Of a DNA stretch of 64,000 nt, positions 24,101 to 34,289 are shown piece after piece. Both the position numbers and the translations under genes were made by a program. Below the pieces are notes generated by a model. That model ran no database searches, was not told where the DNA came from, and saw only the letters and a program-made list of their open reading frames with translations. Source of the stretch: an uncultured Alloprevotella sp. (GTDB lineage: Bacteria > Bacteroidota > Bacteroidia > Bacteroidales > Bacteroidaceae); the NCBI GenBank assembly GCA_944322095.1, contig CALUNU010000009.1, positions 16,183-80,182 of the forward strand. The letters run 5' to 3'. Positions within the stretch are counted from its first letter, which is position 1, and every line of letters starts with the position of its first letter.

Positions 24101-25858
24101 ATGAAAAGACTCCGCTGGTCATACAAAGCCAAACTTCTGGTCAACTTCACGGCGCTTTTCGCCCTGTTCACCATCATCCTCATCATCTTCCAGCAGCACC
24201 GCGAGCAGGAATATCGCGTCGAGCTGCTCGAAACGCGCCTGCGCGGCTTTGCCGACATGGCAGCCACGGGGCTCGAAAACGGAGGGATGCACCCCGACAG
24301 CATTGCCATGCGCCGCTTGTCGGTGGCCATGCCTTCCGACGTGCGCCTCACCATCATCGACAAGAGCGGGCGCGTGCTCTACGAGACGGGCAACACGCCC
24401 GCCGCGGCTATGGGCAACCATGAGAACCGCCCCGAGGTGCGTATGGCTTTCACCGACACCGAGGGCAGCGACATCCGCTTTTCGGAGACCTTGGGCAAGG
24501 AGTTTTTCTATTACGCCAAGGCTTACGGCGGCTTCATCGTGCGCGTGGCCCTTCCCTACGACTCGCACGTGCGCGACTTCATGAAGGCCGACAACATCTT
24601 CCTCTGGTTTGTGCTGCTGCTCTTCCCCGCCGTGGTCGTGGCCCTGCTCTATGTGTCGGACCACTTTGGCAAGACGGTTGAGAGCCTGCGCCTCTTCGTG
24701 CAGGCAGCCGACCGCGGATTGGTGGACTACGACCACATCAGTTTTCCCAACAGCGAACTGGGCGACATCGGCCGTTCCATCACCAAGAAATACCGTCAGC
24801 TCGAAGAGAGCAACCGCCGCACCATCATGGAGCGCGAGCGCCTGATGCGCCATTTCCATTATTTCGAAGAGGGCATTGCCATCTTTGCCCCCGACCGCCG
24901 CAAGCTCTACGCCAACCCCCGCTTCCTGCAATATGTCAACAGCCTGCTCGACCGCCCCACGGCCGACGTGGCGGCCATCTGGGAGCACCCCACGTTTGCC
25001 CCCGTCGTGGAGTTTCTCAACCTCAACCGCGGCAACCGCCAGCAGGCGCAGCAGGGCGTGCCCATCTTCCGCTTTACGGCGCCCTCGGGCGGTTGCTACT
25101 ATTCCATTCAGGTGCTCATCTACGCCGACAGCGCCTTTGAGCTCACCGTGAGCGACGTGACGCGCGTCGAAAAGAACAAACTCCTGAAACAGCAGATGAG
25201 CAACAACATCACCCACGAGCTGCGCACGCCCGTCAGCAGCATACGCGGCTACATTGAGACCGTGCTCGACTGCAAGGGCCTGAGCGAGGAGCGCCGCCGC
25301 TACTTCATCGAGAAGGCCCACAACCAGGTGGTGCGCCTCACCGACCTGATACGCGACGTGGCTCTCATCACCAAGGTCGAGGAGGCTCCCGAGACGATGC
25401 AGCGCGAAACGCTCGACGTGCGGCGCATTGTCGACGACATTGCCGAGGAGCTGCGGCCGCAGATGGAGGAACGCTGCATGACGTTCGACTGTGCCATACG
25501 TCCTGACGTGCGTCTGCAAGGCAACTATTCGCTTGTTTATTCCATTTTTCGCAATCTTATGGAAAACAGCATCCGTTATGCGGGCGAGGGGACGGCCATG
25601 CATGCCGAGTGCTATAATTGCGACGCTGAGTTCTGCTACTTCACGTTCTACGACACGGGCTGTGGCGTCGACGAGCAGCACCTGGCGCGTCTTTTCGAGC
25701 GCTTCTACCGCGTGACCGAAGGCCGCACGCGCGACTGCGGCGGCACGGGGCTCGGTCTCTCCATCGTGCGCAACGCCGTCTTGTTCCACCGCGGCGACAT
25801 CAGCGTGCGCAACCGCAAGGAGGGCGGGCTTGAGTTTCTCTTCACCCTTCACCGCTGA
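24101..25858 (+). CDS. Sensor histidine kinase (PhoR-like)
   Basis: 585 residues. First transmembrane helix at about 12-30, periplasmic sensor to about 165, second helix (IFLWFVLLLFPAVVVALLYV) to about 190, a HAMP-like linker, a PAS-like region (about 250-350), then the HisKA box NNITHELRTPVSSIRGYIET with the phosphorylated His, and the ATPase domain with N-box NLMENSIRYA, G1 DTGCGVDE and G2 GGTGLGLSIVRN. Acts with the regulator upstream. Signal inferred as phosphate from the neighbouring transporter; other envelope signals are possible. Confidence 0.9.
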   Translation: MKRLRWSYKAKLLVNFTALFALFTIILIIFQQHREQEYRVELLETRLRGFADMAATGLENGGMHPDSIAMRRLSVAMPSDVRLTIIDKSGRVLYETGNTPAAAMGNHENRPEVRMAFTDTEGSDIRFSETLGKEFFYYAKAYGGFIVRVALPYDSHVRDFMKADNIFLWFVLLLFPAVVVALLYVSDHFGKTVESLRLFVQAADRGLVDYDHISFPNSELGDIGRSITKKYRQLEESNRRTIMERERLMRHFHYFEEGIAIFAPDRRKLYANPRFLQYVNSLLDRPTADVAAIWEHPTFAPVVEFLNLNRGNRQQAQQGVPIFRFTAPSGGCYYSIQVLIYADSAFELTVSDVTRVEKNKLLKQQMSNNITHELRTPVSSIRGYIETVLDCKGLSEERRRYFIEKAHNQVVRLTDLIRDVALITKVEEAPETMQRETLDVRRIVDDIAEELRPQMEERCMTFDCAIRPDVRLQGNYSLVYSIFRNLMENSIRYAGEGTAMHAECYNCDAEFCYFTFYDTGCGVDEQHLARLFERFYRVTEGRTRDCGGTGLGLSIVRNAVLFHRGDISVRNRKEGGLEFLFTLHR

Positions 25859-25879
25859 CGCCCCGTGCGTCCCATGCGC

Positions 25880-25915
25880 AGCGCCCCCGCAGGCCGTCAG
25901 GCCTGCGGGGGCGCT
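25880..25915. terminator. Bidirectional terminator
   Basis: AGCGCCCCCGCAGGCC (25880-25895) pairs perfectly with GGCCTGCGGGGGCGCT (25900-25915) over a 4-base loop, between the convergent kinase and lipoprotein genes. Confidence 0.75.
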
Positions 25916-25942
25916 TGGTTCAGGTTTGTTCCGTCCGTCGTT

Positions 25943-27514
25943 TCATTCCACAACGGCCGTATAGGGCCGCAGGTTCTCCACGTCGATGCGCATCACCTCG
26001 GGCCTTGCCGTGGCCGTCCAGCTCAGCGCGCCCGTGCAGTTGTAGCCTCCGATGACGTAGCTCGTGCCGCCGGCCATGACGGCCTGGCCGTAATGGAGCA
26101 GGGGCGAGCGTTCGGCACTGCCGGCGTGGTAGAAAAGGTCGAGGCTCTCCCGCTGCCCGGTCTCCAAGTCGAAGAGCGCCAGCGTCTCCGTGCCCGTGCG
26201 GTAAACGAGGCGTCCGCCGGCCGCTCCCACGAGAGCTATGCCGTCGTAGCTGCCCACGGCGTGCAGGCCGCTGTCGTCGTGGACGTAGAGCAGCGTGTCG
26301 GCTGCCATCCACACGCGGCCGTCGTCCTCGGCCAGCACCTCGACGTTGCCGGCCGGTGTAAACTCGATGCGTTCCACGTCCGTGCCGTCGGGCCGGAAGC
26401 CCATGATGACGCCTTGCGAGGCGTGGACGGTGTAGATGGCCTGGCCGCGGCCGTAGGCAGCGTCGCCAAGTCCGTGCGTGGGGCTGTCGAGCTGTGTCCA
26501 GGCGTCGTCGGCCGCGTCGTATGCATAGAGCACACCGTCCGCCCCGATGGCATATATGCGTCCGCCGGCAGGCGTGGCGCAGCCCGTTTTGCTCAGCCCG
26601 ATGGGCAGGTCGCCCAGCTGCGTGAGGCTGCCCGTGGCCGGGTCGAGGACGTAAAAGGCTCGGGCATATTCCGTATGCGTCTGTGTGGCCGTGCCTCCGG
26701 CGCTCACGCTGAGCTGCGTCAGGCCGCCGCCGAAGTAGAGCCGCCCGTCATGCACGAAGCGCACCTGCCCCGAGGCGGCCTCGGGCAGCGAGCTCACCAC
26801 GCAGCCGATGGTGGCCGTCTGGTCCACCACGATGCGCTGCTGCGTGGCGGGCGAGGTTTTTACGGTGATTTCCACTGGCGCGTTCTCCCGTCCCGACACG
26901 GTGTAGAGCGCCGGGGCCCACGAGTCGGGGCCCACGATGCAGATGGTGTCGGGCTGTCCGTCGGCCAGCTTCACGTCGGGGTCCAGCACCGTGACGGGCT
27001 GCGTCGATATGTCCGACAGGCCCTCGGTGCCCCGGTAGCGCCCGTCGCCGCCCGTGGCCGTCAGCACCACGTCGAGCGCGCCCGGCCGGCGCACCAGAGC
27101 CGTGATGTAGACGCCTGCCGGCAGCCCGCCGCCGGCATCGCCCTCTTGCGTGATGACAATTTGTCCGCTTGTGGCAGCCGAGTCGGAGCGCACGCTCCGG
27201 CCCGTTCCGCCGGGCAGCAGGCTCACGTGTGCCGTGCGCTCGCGGCCCGTCGTGTTGGGCAGTACGCTCAGCGTCAGGCGTTCGCCGCTGCCTTCGGGAG
27301 CGGCCGGCACGCACCAGTGGGCGTCGCTCACGGCCGTCCACGTTCCCGCCACGTCGACGGCCACTTCCGCCAGCCCGCCTTCGACGGCAACGGGTGGCAG
27401 CGCCGTTCCGCCCGGAGGAGCGGGCGGCGTGGTGGTGGTTTCCTCGTCGGAGCAGGCGCCCAGCGCCAGCACGACACAGGCCGTCAAGGCCCATAAGTTT
27501 CTTCTCTTTTTCAT
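25943..27514 (-). CDS. Lipoprotein with BACON-like and Kelch-like domains
   Basis: 523 residues. Lipobox ALGAC (Cys21) followed by SDEE and a Thr/Pro linker. Residues about 40-125 resemble a BACON domain (WTAVSDAHWCVPAAPEGSGERLTLSV, then RTAHVSLL, GQIVITQEGD), which in Bacteroidota often binds mucin or carbohydrate. The C-terminal half has propeller-like repeats (RLYFGGGL, YVLDPATGSLTQLGDLP, GGRIYAIGADGVLYAYD, GGTSYVIGGYNCTG) like Kelch motifs. Probably surface exposed. No SusC/D or hydrolase genes lie nearby, so no substrate can be proposed. Confidence 0.75.
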   Translation of the reverse strand: MKKRRNLWALTACVVLALGACSDEETTTTPPAPPGGTALPPVAVEGGLAEVAVDVAGTWTAVSDAHWCVPAAPEGSGERLTLSVLPNTTGRERTAHVSLLPGGTGRSVRSDSAATSGQIVITQEGDAGGGLPAGVYITALVRRPGALDVVLTATGGDGRYRGTEGLSDISTQPVTVLDPDVKLADGQPDTICIVGPDSWAPALYTVSGRENAPVEITVKTSPATQQRIVVDQTATIGCVVSSLPEAASGQVRFVHDGRLYFGGGLTQLSVSAGGTATQTHTEYARAFYVLDPATGSLTQLGDLPIGLSKTGCATPAGGRIYAIGADGVLYAYDAADDAWTQLDSPTHGLGDAAYGRGQAIYTVHASQGVIMGFRPDGTDVERIEFTPAGNVEVLAEDDGRVWMAADTLLYVHDDSGLHAVGSYDGIALVGAAGGRLVYRTGTETLALFDLETGQRESLDLFYHAGSAERSPLLHYGQAVMAGGTSYVIGGYNCTGALSWTATARPEVMRIDVENLRPYTAVVE

Positions 27515-27866
27515 GGCTTCAGAGGTTAGGAAGGTTGTTTCTCACCGTCTAATTTAGAGAAAAGCCCGCTCCCGCCGTTTATTATTTCGGAAAATCGACA
27601 TCCGCGTGTCTGAAAATCACGGGTTCCCGTGAGCTTTCCCCGCCTTCCCGCGCGCTGTTGCGGCCGTCGGCGTCCCGGCGGCGCCGACGCCGCCCGGCGT
27701 GACAAAACGGCAGTTTATGCCAACGTATGTTATAGCGGCGCCCTTGGCAAGCTGTTTGAGGAAAAGCGGATAGCTCCCCGCCCGGGGAGCGCGGCACGGG
27801 GCGGGCCGCCTGCCGCCCCACACCATATATTATATATACGCGAACAAACAAAAAGGAAACAGAGAT
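27515..27866. other. Gap between lipoprotein and clpB
   Basis: 350 bases with no gene. It contains the third AT-run/GTGTGG motif (27818-27838, minus strand) and GC-rich self-complementary runs (CCCGGGGAGCGCGGC). The clpB promoter must lie here but no exact TAnnTTTG box is seen close to the start, which may reflect an alternative sigma factor. Confidence 0.5.
27818..27838 (-). repeat. AT-run plus GGTGTGG motif, copy 3
   Basis: Minus strand TATATATAATATATGGTGTGG; compare 2627-2642 and 17413-17433. It is followed on that strand by GGCGGCAGGCGGCCC. Confidence 0.35.
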
Positions 27867-30464
27867 ATGAATTTCGACAACTTCACCGTAAAGGCCCAAG
27901 AGGCCGTACAGAGCGCCGTGCGCCGCGCCGCCTCGGGCGGGCAGCAGGCCATCACGCCCCTGCATCTGCTTGCAGGCGTGCTCTCCGTAGGCGAGAACAT
28001 TACGCAGTACCTTTTCGGCAAGCTCGGCGTCGACGAGCACCGGCTCTCTGAAGCCGTCGGGGGCGAGCTGTCCCGCCTGCCGCGCGTGAGCGGGGGCGAG
28101 CCCTATCTGGACCGCGAGGCCAACGACGTCCTGCAACGGGCCACGGAGCTCGCCGGCAAGGAGGGCGACACCTTCGTGGGGCTCGAACCCCTCCTGCTGG
28201 CCCTGCTCCTCGTGAAGAGCATGGCCTCGGCCATGCTCAAGGACGCCGGCGTGGGCGAGCAGGCGTTGCGCGCCGCCATCCGCGAGCTGCGCGGCGGGCA
28301 AAAGGCCACGTCGGCTTCGAGCGAGGACACCTACCAGGCCCTCTCCAAGTATGCCCGCGACCTGGTGGCCGAGGCCCGCGAGGGCAAGCTCGACCCCGTC
28401 ATCGGCCGCGACGAGGAGATACGCCGCGTGTTGCAGATTTTGAGCCGCCGCACCAAAAACAACCCCATCCTCATCGGCGAGCCCGGTACGGGCAAGACGG
28501 CTATCGTCGAAGGGCTGGCCGAGCGCATCGTGCGTGGCGACGTGCCCGAAAATCTTAAAGACAAGAAGCTCTATTCGCTCGACATGGGCGCCCTCGTGGC
28601 CGGGGCGAAATACAAGGGCGAGTTTGAGGAACGGCTGAAAAGCGTGGTCAACGAGGTCACGCGCGCCGAGGGAGGCATCATCCTCTTCATCGACGAGATA
28701 CACACCCTCGTGGGGGCCGGCAAGAGCGAGGGGGCCATGGATGCCGCCAACATCTTGAAGCCCGCCCTGGCCCGCGGAGAGCTGCGGAGCATCGGCGCCA
28801 CGACGCTCGAAGAGTATCAGAAATATTTTGAGAAGGACAAGGCGCTGGAACGCCGCTTCCAGACGGTCATGGTCGACGAGCCCTCGCCCGAAGATGCCGT
28901 TTCCATCCTGCGCGGACTGAAGGAACGCTACGAAAACCACCACAAGGTGCGCATCCAGGACGACGCCATCATTGCCGCAGTCAACCTGTCGCACCGGTAT
29001 ATCACCGACCGCTTCCTCCCCGACAAGGCCATCGACCTCATGGACGAGGCGGCAGCCAAGCTCCGCATGGAGCGCGACTCGCAGCCCGAGGAGCTCGACG
29101 AAACGTCGCGCCGCCTGCGCCAGCTTGAGATAGAGCGTGAGGCCATCAAGCGCGAGCACGACGAGCCCAAGCTCGAACAGCTCAACAAGGAGATTGCCGC
29201 TCTGACCGAACAGGAGAAAAACCTGAGGGCCAAGTGGGAGGGCGAACGCGAGCTCGTGGGCAAGATACAGCAGAACAAGCAGCAAATCGAGCAGCTCCGC
29301 TTCGAGGCCGAGCGGGCCGAGCGCGAGGGCGACTATGGCCGCGTGGCCGAGATACGCTACGGCCGCGTGCGTGCCTTGCAGGACGAGATTGACCGCGTCC
29401 AGGACGAGCTGAAGAAGCGACAGGGCGGAGCGGCCATGGTGCGCGAGGAGGTGACGCCCGACGACATCGCCGACGTCGTGAGCCGCTGGACGGGCATACC
29501 CGTGAGCCGCATGTTGCAGAGCGAGCGCGAAAAGCTCATTCACCTTGAGGACGAGCTCCACAAGCGCGTCGTCGGGCAGGACGAGGCCATCAGCGCCGTG
29601 GCCGACGCCGTGCGCCGCAGCCGTGCCGGCCTGCAAGACCCCAAGCGCCCCATCGGCTCGTTCATCTTCCTGGGCACCACGGGCGTGGGCAAGACCGAGC
29701 TGGCCAAGGCCCTGGCCGAGTTCCTCTTCAACGACGAAAGCCTCATGACGCGCATCGACATGAGCGAATACCAGGAAAAGTTCAGCGTGTCGCGCCTCGT
29801 CGGGGCGCCTCCCGGATACGTCGGCTACGAGGAGGGCGGACAGCTCACCGAAGCCGTGCGCCGCAAGCCGTACAGCGTCGTCCTCTTCGACGAAATCGAG
29901 AAGGCCCACCCCGACGTGTTCAACATCCTGCTGCAAGTGCTCGACGACGGCCGCCTCACCGACAACAAGGGCCGCACCGTCAACTTTAAGAACACCATCA
30001 TCATCATGACGTCCAACCTGGGCAGCTCCTACATCCAGAGCCGTTTCGACGCCCTGCGCGGCAAGAGCGACGCCGAGCGCGAGCGCGGCCTCGACGAGAC
30101 AAAGCAAGGCGTGCTCGACATGCTGAAAAAGACCATCCGCCCCGAGTTTCTCAACCGCGTGGACGACATCATCATGTTCCGCCCGCTGGGCCGCGACGAA
30201 ATAGAGCAGATTGTGCGCTTGCAGGTGGGCGCCATCGTCAACCGTCTGGCAGCCCAGGGCGTCACGCTCGACGTCGACCCCTCGGCCGTGGCCCTCGTGG
30301 CCCGCGCCGGCTTCGACCCCGAGTTTGGCGCACGCCCCGTCAAGCGCGCCCTGCAACACCTGCTGCTCAACGACCTGAGCCGCGCCCTGCTGGCCGGCAC
30401 CGTCGACCGCACGCGCCCCATCCGCGTGCGCGCCGAGGGCGAAGGCCTCGCTTTCAGCAACTGA
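27867..30464 (+). CDS. clpB: Chaperone ClpB (protein disaggregase)
   Basis: 865 residues, normal for ClpB. N-terminal substrate domain (1-145), first AAA+ module with Walker [10 protein letters not shown] and Walker [14 protein letters not shown], coiled-coil middle domain about 400-530 (rich in Glu/Arg, [18 protein letters not shown]), then second AAA+ module with Walker [17 protein letters not shown] and Walker [15 protein letters not shown], and the C-terminal oligomerisation domain. Works with DnaK to dissolve aggregates after heat stress. Single gene with a strong terminator. Confidence 0.97.
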   Translation: MNFDNFTVKAQEAVQSAVRRAASGGQQAITPLHLLAGVLSVGENITQYLFGKLGVDEHRLSEAVGGELSRLPRVSGGEPYLDREANDVLQRATELAGKEGDTFVGLEPLLLALLLVKSMASAMLKDAGVGEQALRAAIRELRGGQKATSASSEDTYQALSKYARDLVAEAREGKLDPVIGRDEEIRRVLQILSRRTKNNPILIGEPGTGKTAIVEGLAERIVRGDVPENLKDKKLYSLDMGALVAGAKYKGEFEERLKSVVNEVTRAEGGIILFIDEIHTLVGAGKSEGAMDAANILKPALARGELRSIGATTLEEYQKYFEKDKALERRFQTVMVDEPSPEDAVSILRGLKERYENHHKVRIQDDAIIAAVNLSHRYITDRFLPDKAIDLMDEAAAKLRMERDSQPEELDETSRRLRQLEIEREAIKREHDEPKLEQLNKEIAALTEQEKNLRAKWEGERELVGKIQQNKQQIEQLRFEAERAEREGDYGRVAEIRYGRVRALQDEIDRVQDELKKRQGGAAMVREEVTPDDIADVVSRWTGIPVSRMLQSEREKLIHLEDELHKRVVGQDEAISAVADAVRRSRAGLQDPKRPIGSFIFLGTTGVGKTELAKALAEFLFNDESLMTRIDMSEYQEKFSVSRLVGAPPGYVGYEEGGQLTEAVRRKPYSVVLFDEIEKAHPDVFNILLQVLDDGRLTDNKGRTVNFKNTIIIMTSNLGSSYIQSRFDALRGKSDAERERGLDETKQGVLDMLKKTIRPEFLNRVDDIIMFRPLGRDEIEQIVRLQVGAIVNRLAAQGVTLDVDPSAVALVARAGFDPEFGARPVKRALQHLLLNDLSRALLAGTVDRTRPIRVRAEGEGLAFSN

Positions 30465-30485
30465 CCTGCGGCGCCCCATCCCCAT

Positions 30486-30536
30486 GGGCGGCCCCGCTGC
30501 GGACAGACCTCCTGTCCGCCGGGGCCGCCCTTTTTT
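30486..30536 (+). terminator. clpB terminator
   Basis: GGGCGGCCCCG and, after a short bulge, GCGGACAG pair with CTGTCCGC and CGGGGCCGCCC (to 30530), followed by TTTTTT. Confidence 0.9.
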
Positions 30537-30584
30537 GTGCCCTCGCGGCAAGCCGCTCCCTGTCCGCTCCCCTGTTTTTTAACA

Positions 30585-30928
30585 CGGAGAATCGAATATT
30601 TTCGAGCGCAAAGTCAGTCGCACGCATTTGAGCGAAAATCAGAAATGCTTGGTAATGAGGAATATCCGTGGAATGCTCTTTTGTAAAACACGCGCAGAAC
30701 GCCATTTTCGCCACTATATGGCGCAAATCGCAGGGAATTTTCCGCTGAAAACAGCCCATGGAACGAAATTTCCATGGGATGGAACGGCCGATCCATGGGA
30801 TGGAAATCAAAATCCATGGGATGGATCGGCCGGAACACCCCGCCGCGCCGCCTTTCCAACGCTAAAAGGCGGACGGACATGGCCGTCCGCTTTAACAGTT
30901 TGCCATATAGCGCACAGCGCATCCCATG
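30585..30928 (-). repeat. CCATGG-rich intergenic repeat, copy B
   Basis: Inverted near-copy of 778-1113 along its whole length, with scattered substitutions. It keeps four CCATGG palindromes; a fifth (CCATGG at 1018-1023 in copy A) has changed to CCGTGG here. The TTTTTTAACACGGAG end lies just past the clpB terminator, as the same end of copy A lies near a gene's 3' end. Between 30929 and 31160 nothing recognisable is seen. Confidence 0.8.
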
Positions 30929-31167
30929 CGGAGCGATGTCCGCCACGGCTCGGAACGACACCGCGAAGCCAGCGACCCCCCTTGGGGCCGTCAGCCACGC
31001 TGCCTGCACACCGAGACCTCGCCCGCAGGGGATGTCATTCTCTCCCGCCGCACGTACGCTCCCAAGGTGCAGCTCTCCCCCTTATACCCCCCGCGCGGCC
31101 GCCGCCAGGCATCGGGCATCGCTGCGGCCTGCACGCGCTGTCGCGGCGTTTCCCCGCCCGCCCTCCG

Positions 31168-31198
31168 TTTGCCACGTGCGAAAAACGGCGTACCTTTG
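31168..31198 (+). promoter_or_regulatory. Promoter of the FecE-like gene
   Basis: TTTG (31168-31171) and TACCTTTG (31191-31198) with a 19-base spacer, the best full promoter in the window. The ATG at 31208 is only 10 bases past the -7 box, so the transcript would be leaderless or nearly so. Confidence 0.75.
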
Positions 31199-31207
31199 CC
31201 CGTAAGA

Positions 31208-31987
31208 ATGGAAAACGACGTGCTCCGCATCGAGGCCCTTGCCACGGGCTACGGCCGCGGCCGCCGGCGCCGCGTGGTGTCGGCGGGCCTGACGGGCGTG
31301 CTGCCGCGCGGCTCCGTGACGTGCCTGGTGGGCGTGAACGGGGCCGGCAAGAGTACGCTGCTGCGCACGCTGGCGGGCTTGCAGCGCCCGTTGGACGGGC
31401 GCGTGGCATGGCTGGGCCGCGACATGGGCAGCTACACGCCGCGCCGCCTGGCGCGCACGGTGTCCGTCGTGCTCACCGGGCGCCCCGAGGCGGGCTGGAC
31501 CACGGCGGCCGAGGCGGTGGCCACGGGCCGCATGCCCTACACCCCGATGCTGGGCCGCATGGCGCCGGCCGACCGCGAGGCCGTGACCCGCAGCCTGGCC
31601 GCCGTGGGGGCACAGGGGCTGGCAGGGCGGCGGCTGGCCTCGCTGAGCGACGGCGAGTGTCAGCGCGTCATGATAGCCCGCGCCCTGGCGCAGGACACGC
31701 CCGCCATCCTGCTCGACGAGCCCGCAGCCTTTCTCGACCTGCCGGCCAAGGCCGAGCTCATGGGCCTCGTGCGCCGCCTGGCCCGCGAGGGCGGCAAGAC
31801 GCTGCTGCTCTCCACGCACGACGTGGAGTGGGCCCTGCGCTGTGCCGACTACCTGTGGCTCCTCTCGCCCGGTGCCCTGCTCACGGGCACGCCCCGCGCG
31901 CTGGCGGCCGACGGCAGCATAGGGCGCCTCTTTGCGGCTCCGGGCTTGACGTTCGACGCCGACGCGCTCCGCTTTGCCTATGCCTGA
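31208..31987 (+). CDS. Iron/cobalamin-type ABC transporter ATPase (FecE/BtuD-like)
   Basis: 259 residues. Walker A GVNGAGKSTLLRTLAG, signature LSDGECQRVMIARALAQ (G to D at the third position of LSGGQ), Walker B ILLDEPAAFLDLP and the switch His in LLLSTHDVEWAL. Spacing and the phrase ATGRMPYTPMLGRM are like FecE/BtuD ATPases that energise uptake of ferric siderophores, haem or cobalamin. No permease or binding-protein gene adjoins it, so its partners must be elsewhere. topB starts 49 bases downstream. Confidence 0.87.
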   Translation: MENDVLRIEALATGYGRGRRRRVVSAGLTGVLPRGSVTCLVGVNGAGKSTLLRTLAGLQRPLDGRVAWLGRDMGSYTPRRLARTVSVVLTGRPEAGWTTAAEAVATGRMPYTPMLGRMAPADREAVTRSLAAVGAQGLAGRRLASLSDGECQRVMIARALAQDTPAILLDEPAAFLDLPAKAELMGLVRRLAREGGKTLLLSTHDVEWALRCADYLWLLSPGALLTGTPRALAADGSIGRLFAAPGLTFDADALRFAYA

Positions 31988-32036
31988 CGCCGGCGGGGCT
32001 GCATTTTTTTTTTTGACACACGAAAGAAACGTAACG

Positions 32037-34175
32037 ATGATAGTCTGTATTGCTGAAAAACCCAGCGTGGCCCGCGACATAGCCCACGTGCTGGGCGCCA
32101 CGACGAGCCGCGAGGGATACATCGAAGGGAACGGCTACCAGGTGACGTGGACCTTTGGCCACCTGTGCGAACTGAAATATCCCGAAGACTACACGCCCCT
32201 GTGGAAGCAGTGGAGCCTGGGCGCCCTGCCCATGGTGCCGCCCCGCTTCGGCATCCGCCTGAAGGACGACCGCGGCGTGGAGCGGCAGTTTGCTGTCATA
32301 CAGCGCCTCATGCAGGCCGCCGACCGCATCATCAACTGCGGCGATGCCGGACAGGAGGGCGAGCTCATACAGCGGTGGGTCATGCAGAAGGCCGGGGCGC
32401 GCTGCCCCGTGGACCGGCTGTGGATTTCGTCGCTCACCGAAGAGGCCATACGCGAGGGCTTTGCCCACCTGCGCCCGCAAGACGACTACCGGCCGCTCTA
32501 CGAGGCAGGCCTCTGCCGCGCCATCGGCGACTGGCTGCTCGGAATGAACGCCACGCGCCTCTACACCTTGAAGTATGGCCGCCGCGAACGCGGGGCGCAG
32601 CCCCTTTCCATCGGGCGCGTGCAGACGCCCACGCTGGCCCTCATCGTGAGGCGCCAGCAGGAGATAGAAAACTTCCACCCCGAGCCCTACTGGGTGCTCT
32701 CCACCCTCTATCGCGACACGACCTTTACGGCCGAGACGGGCCAGCCCGGCGACGACGCGCCCGATGAGGTCGCCGCGCCCTCCGACGCCACGAAGGATAA
32801 GGCCGCCGCTGCCCTGCGCCGCGGCTTTGCCACCGAGGAGGAGGGGCGCGAGGCCCTGCGGCGCATCGAGGGGAAACCCTTCTGCGTGACGGACGTGGCG
32901 CGCAAGAACGGCACCGAGGCGCCGCCGAGGCTCTTCGACCTGACGTCGCTGCAAGTGGAGTGTAACAAAAAACTGGGCTATTCGGCCGAGCGCACGCTGG
33001 CGCTCATCCAAAGTCTGTACGAAAAAAAGGTGACAACCTATCCGCGCGTCGACACAACGTATCTGAGCGACGACATCTACGCCAAATGTCCCGCCATCCT
33101 GCGGGGCCTGCGCGAGGGCTACGACGCCCTGCTCGAACCGCTGCGGGGCCGTCCGCTGAGGAAGAGCAAGAAGGTGTTCGACTCGTCGAAGGTGACCGAC
33201 CACCACGCCATCATACCCACAGGCGTGCCGCCGCGGGCCCTCACGGCCGAGGAGCAGAGCGTCTTCGACCTCGTGGCGCGGCGCTTCATAGCCGCCTTCT
33301 ATGCCGACTGCCGCTTCTCCTCGACCACCGTGCGCGGCGAGGTGGAGGGCGTGCCGTTCAAAGCCACGGGGCGGCAAATCATTGAGCCGGGCTGGCGCAC
33401 GGTGTTTGCCGGGACGGCGACGGCCACCGACGACGAGGCCGACGAGGCACGCCAGGAGCGCACGCTGCCCGCCTTCGTAAAGGGCGAAAGCGGGCCCCAC
33501 GAGCCCCGCTTGGCACAAAAAATGACACAGCCGCCCAAGCCCTACACCGAGGCCTCGCTCCTGCGCGCCATGGAGACGGCGGGGCGCACCGTCGACAGCG
33601 AAGAGCTGCGCGAGGCGCTCAAAGAGAACGGCATCGGCCGTCCCTCCACGCGCGCCGCCATCATCGAGACGCTCTTCCGCCGCGGCTACATACGTCGCCA
33701 GCGCAAAACGCTCTATGCCACGCCCACCGGCGTGGAGCTCATCGGCATCATACGCAACGACCTGCTCAAAAGCGCCGAGCTCACGGGCATCTGGGAGCGC
33801 AAGCTGCGCGGCATCGAGCACGGCACCTACGGCGCCGCAGCCTTCATCGCCGAGCTCAAAGAGATGGTCGAGGGCATCGTGCGCGACGTCCTGGCCGACA
33901 ACACGGGCCGCCACGTGGCTGCTGCCACGTCGCCGCAGTCTGCCGCCAAGGCGTCGACAACAGCTGCCAAGGCCGGGGCCAAAGCCGCCGGCGACGCAGC
34001 GACCGGTGCCCCCACGGCCGAGAAGTCGCGGCGCAAAATAGTGCGCGCCGGCAGCCCCTGCCCCCTCTGCGGCCAGGGCAAGGTGATCAAAGGCAAAACC
34101 GCCTACGGCTGCTCCCGCTGGAAAGAAGGATGCACCTTCCGCAAACCGTTCAAAGGGAGCAAGGAGCAGTCGTGA
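32037..34175 (+). CDS. topB: DNA topoisomerase III
   Basis: Type IA topoisomerase that relaxes and decatenates DNA; 712 residues. TOPRIM domain at the start (MIVCIAEKPSVARDIAHVLG, INCGDAGQEGELIQ with the metal-binding acidic residues), RAIGDWLLGMNATRLYT, active-site tyrosine in VTTYPRVDTTYLSDD, DHHAIIPT, and ENGIGRPSTRAAIIETL. The C-terminus has an Ala/Lys-rich linker and a four-cysteine zinc finger (CPLCGQGKVI..YGCSRWKEGC). ATG 32037 is used because the family begins at MIVCIAEKPS; a T9 run lies 15 bases upstream. Confidence 0.95.
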   Translation: MIVCIAEKPSVARDIAHVLGATTSREGYIEGNGYQVTWTFGHLCELKYPEDYTPLWKQWSLGALPMVPPRFGIRLKDDRGVERQFAVIQRLMQAADRIINCGDAGQEGELIQRWVMQKAGARCPVDRLWISSLTEEAIREGFAHLRPQDDYRPLYEAGLCRAIGDWLLGMNATRLYTLKYGRRERGAQPLSIGRVQTPTLALIVRRQQEIENFHPEPYWVLSTLYRDTTFTAETGQPGDDAPDEVAAPSDATKDKAAAALRRGFATEEEGREALRRIEGKPFCVTDVARKNGTEAPPRLFDLTSLQVECNKKLGYSAERTLALIQSLYEKKVTTYPRVDTTYLSDDIYAKCPAILRGLREGYDALLEPLRGRPLRKSKKVFDSSKVTDHHAIIPTGVPPRALTAEEQSVFDLVARRFIAAFYADCRFSSTTVRGEVEGVPFKATGRQIIEPGWRTVFAGTATATDDEADEARQERTLPAFVKGESGPHEPRLAQKMTQPPKPYTEASLLRAMETAGRTVDSEELREALKENGIGRPSTRAAIIETLFRRGYIRRQRKTLYATPTGVELIGIIRNDLLKSAELTGIWERKLRGIEHGTYGAAAFIAELKEMVEGIVRDVLADNTGRHVAAATSPQSAAKASTTAAKAGAKAAGDAATGAPTAEKSRRKIVRAGSPCPLCGQGKVIKGKTAYGCSRWKEGCTFRKPFKGSKEQS

Positions 34176-34176
34176 C

Positions 34177-34226
34177 GCAGGCTGTCGCCCGCCGCTGGTG
34201 CGGGGACGACAGCCTGCTCGCTCTTT
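34177..34226 (+). terminator. topB terminator
   Basis: GCAGGCTGTCG (34177-34187) pairs with CGACAGCCTGC (34207-34217), then TCGCTCTTTTG. Confidence 0.7.
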
Positions 34227-34289
34227 TGACGACAATTTCAAGGCATTTCTGACAAAAGTAGTGCTGCGATGGGAATCGCCCCCGCGCCG

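Noticed and set aside
27582..30551. A 989-codon frame opposite clpB
   Set aside because: Shadow of clpB caused by GC-rich third positions; no recognisable domain.
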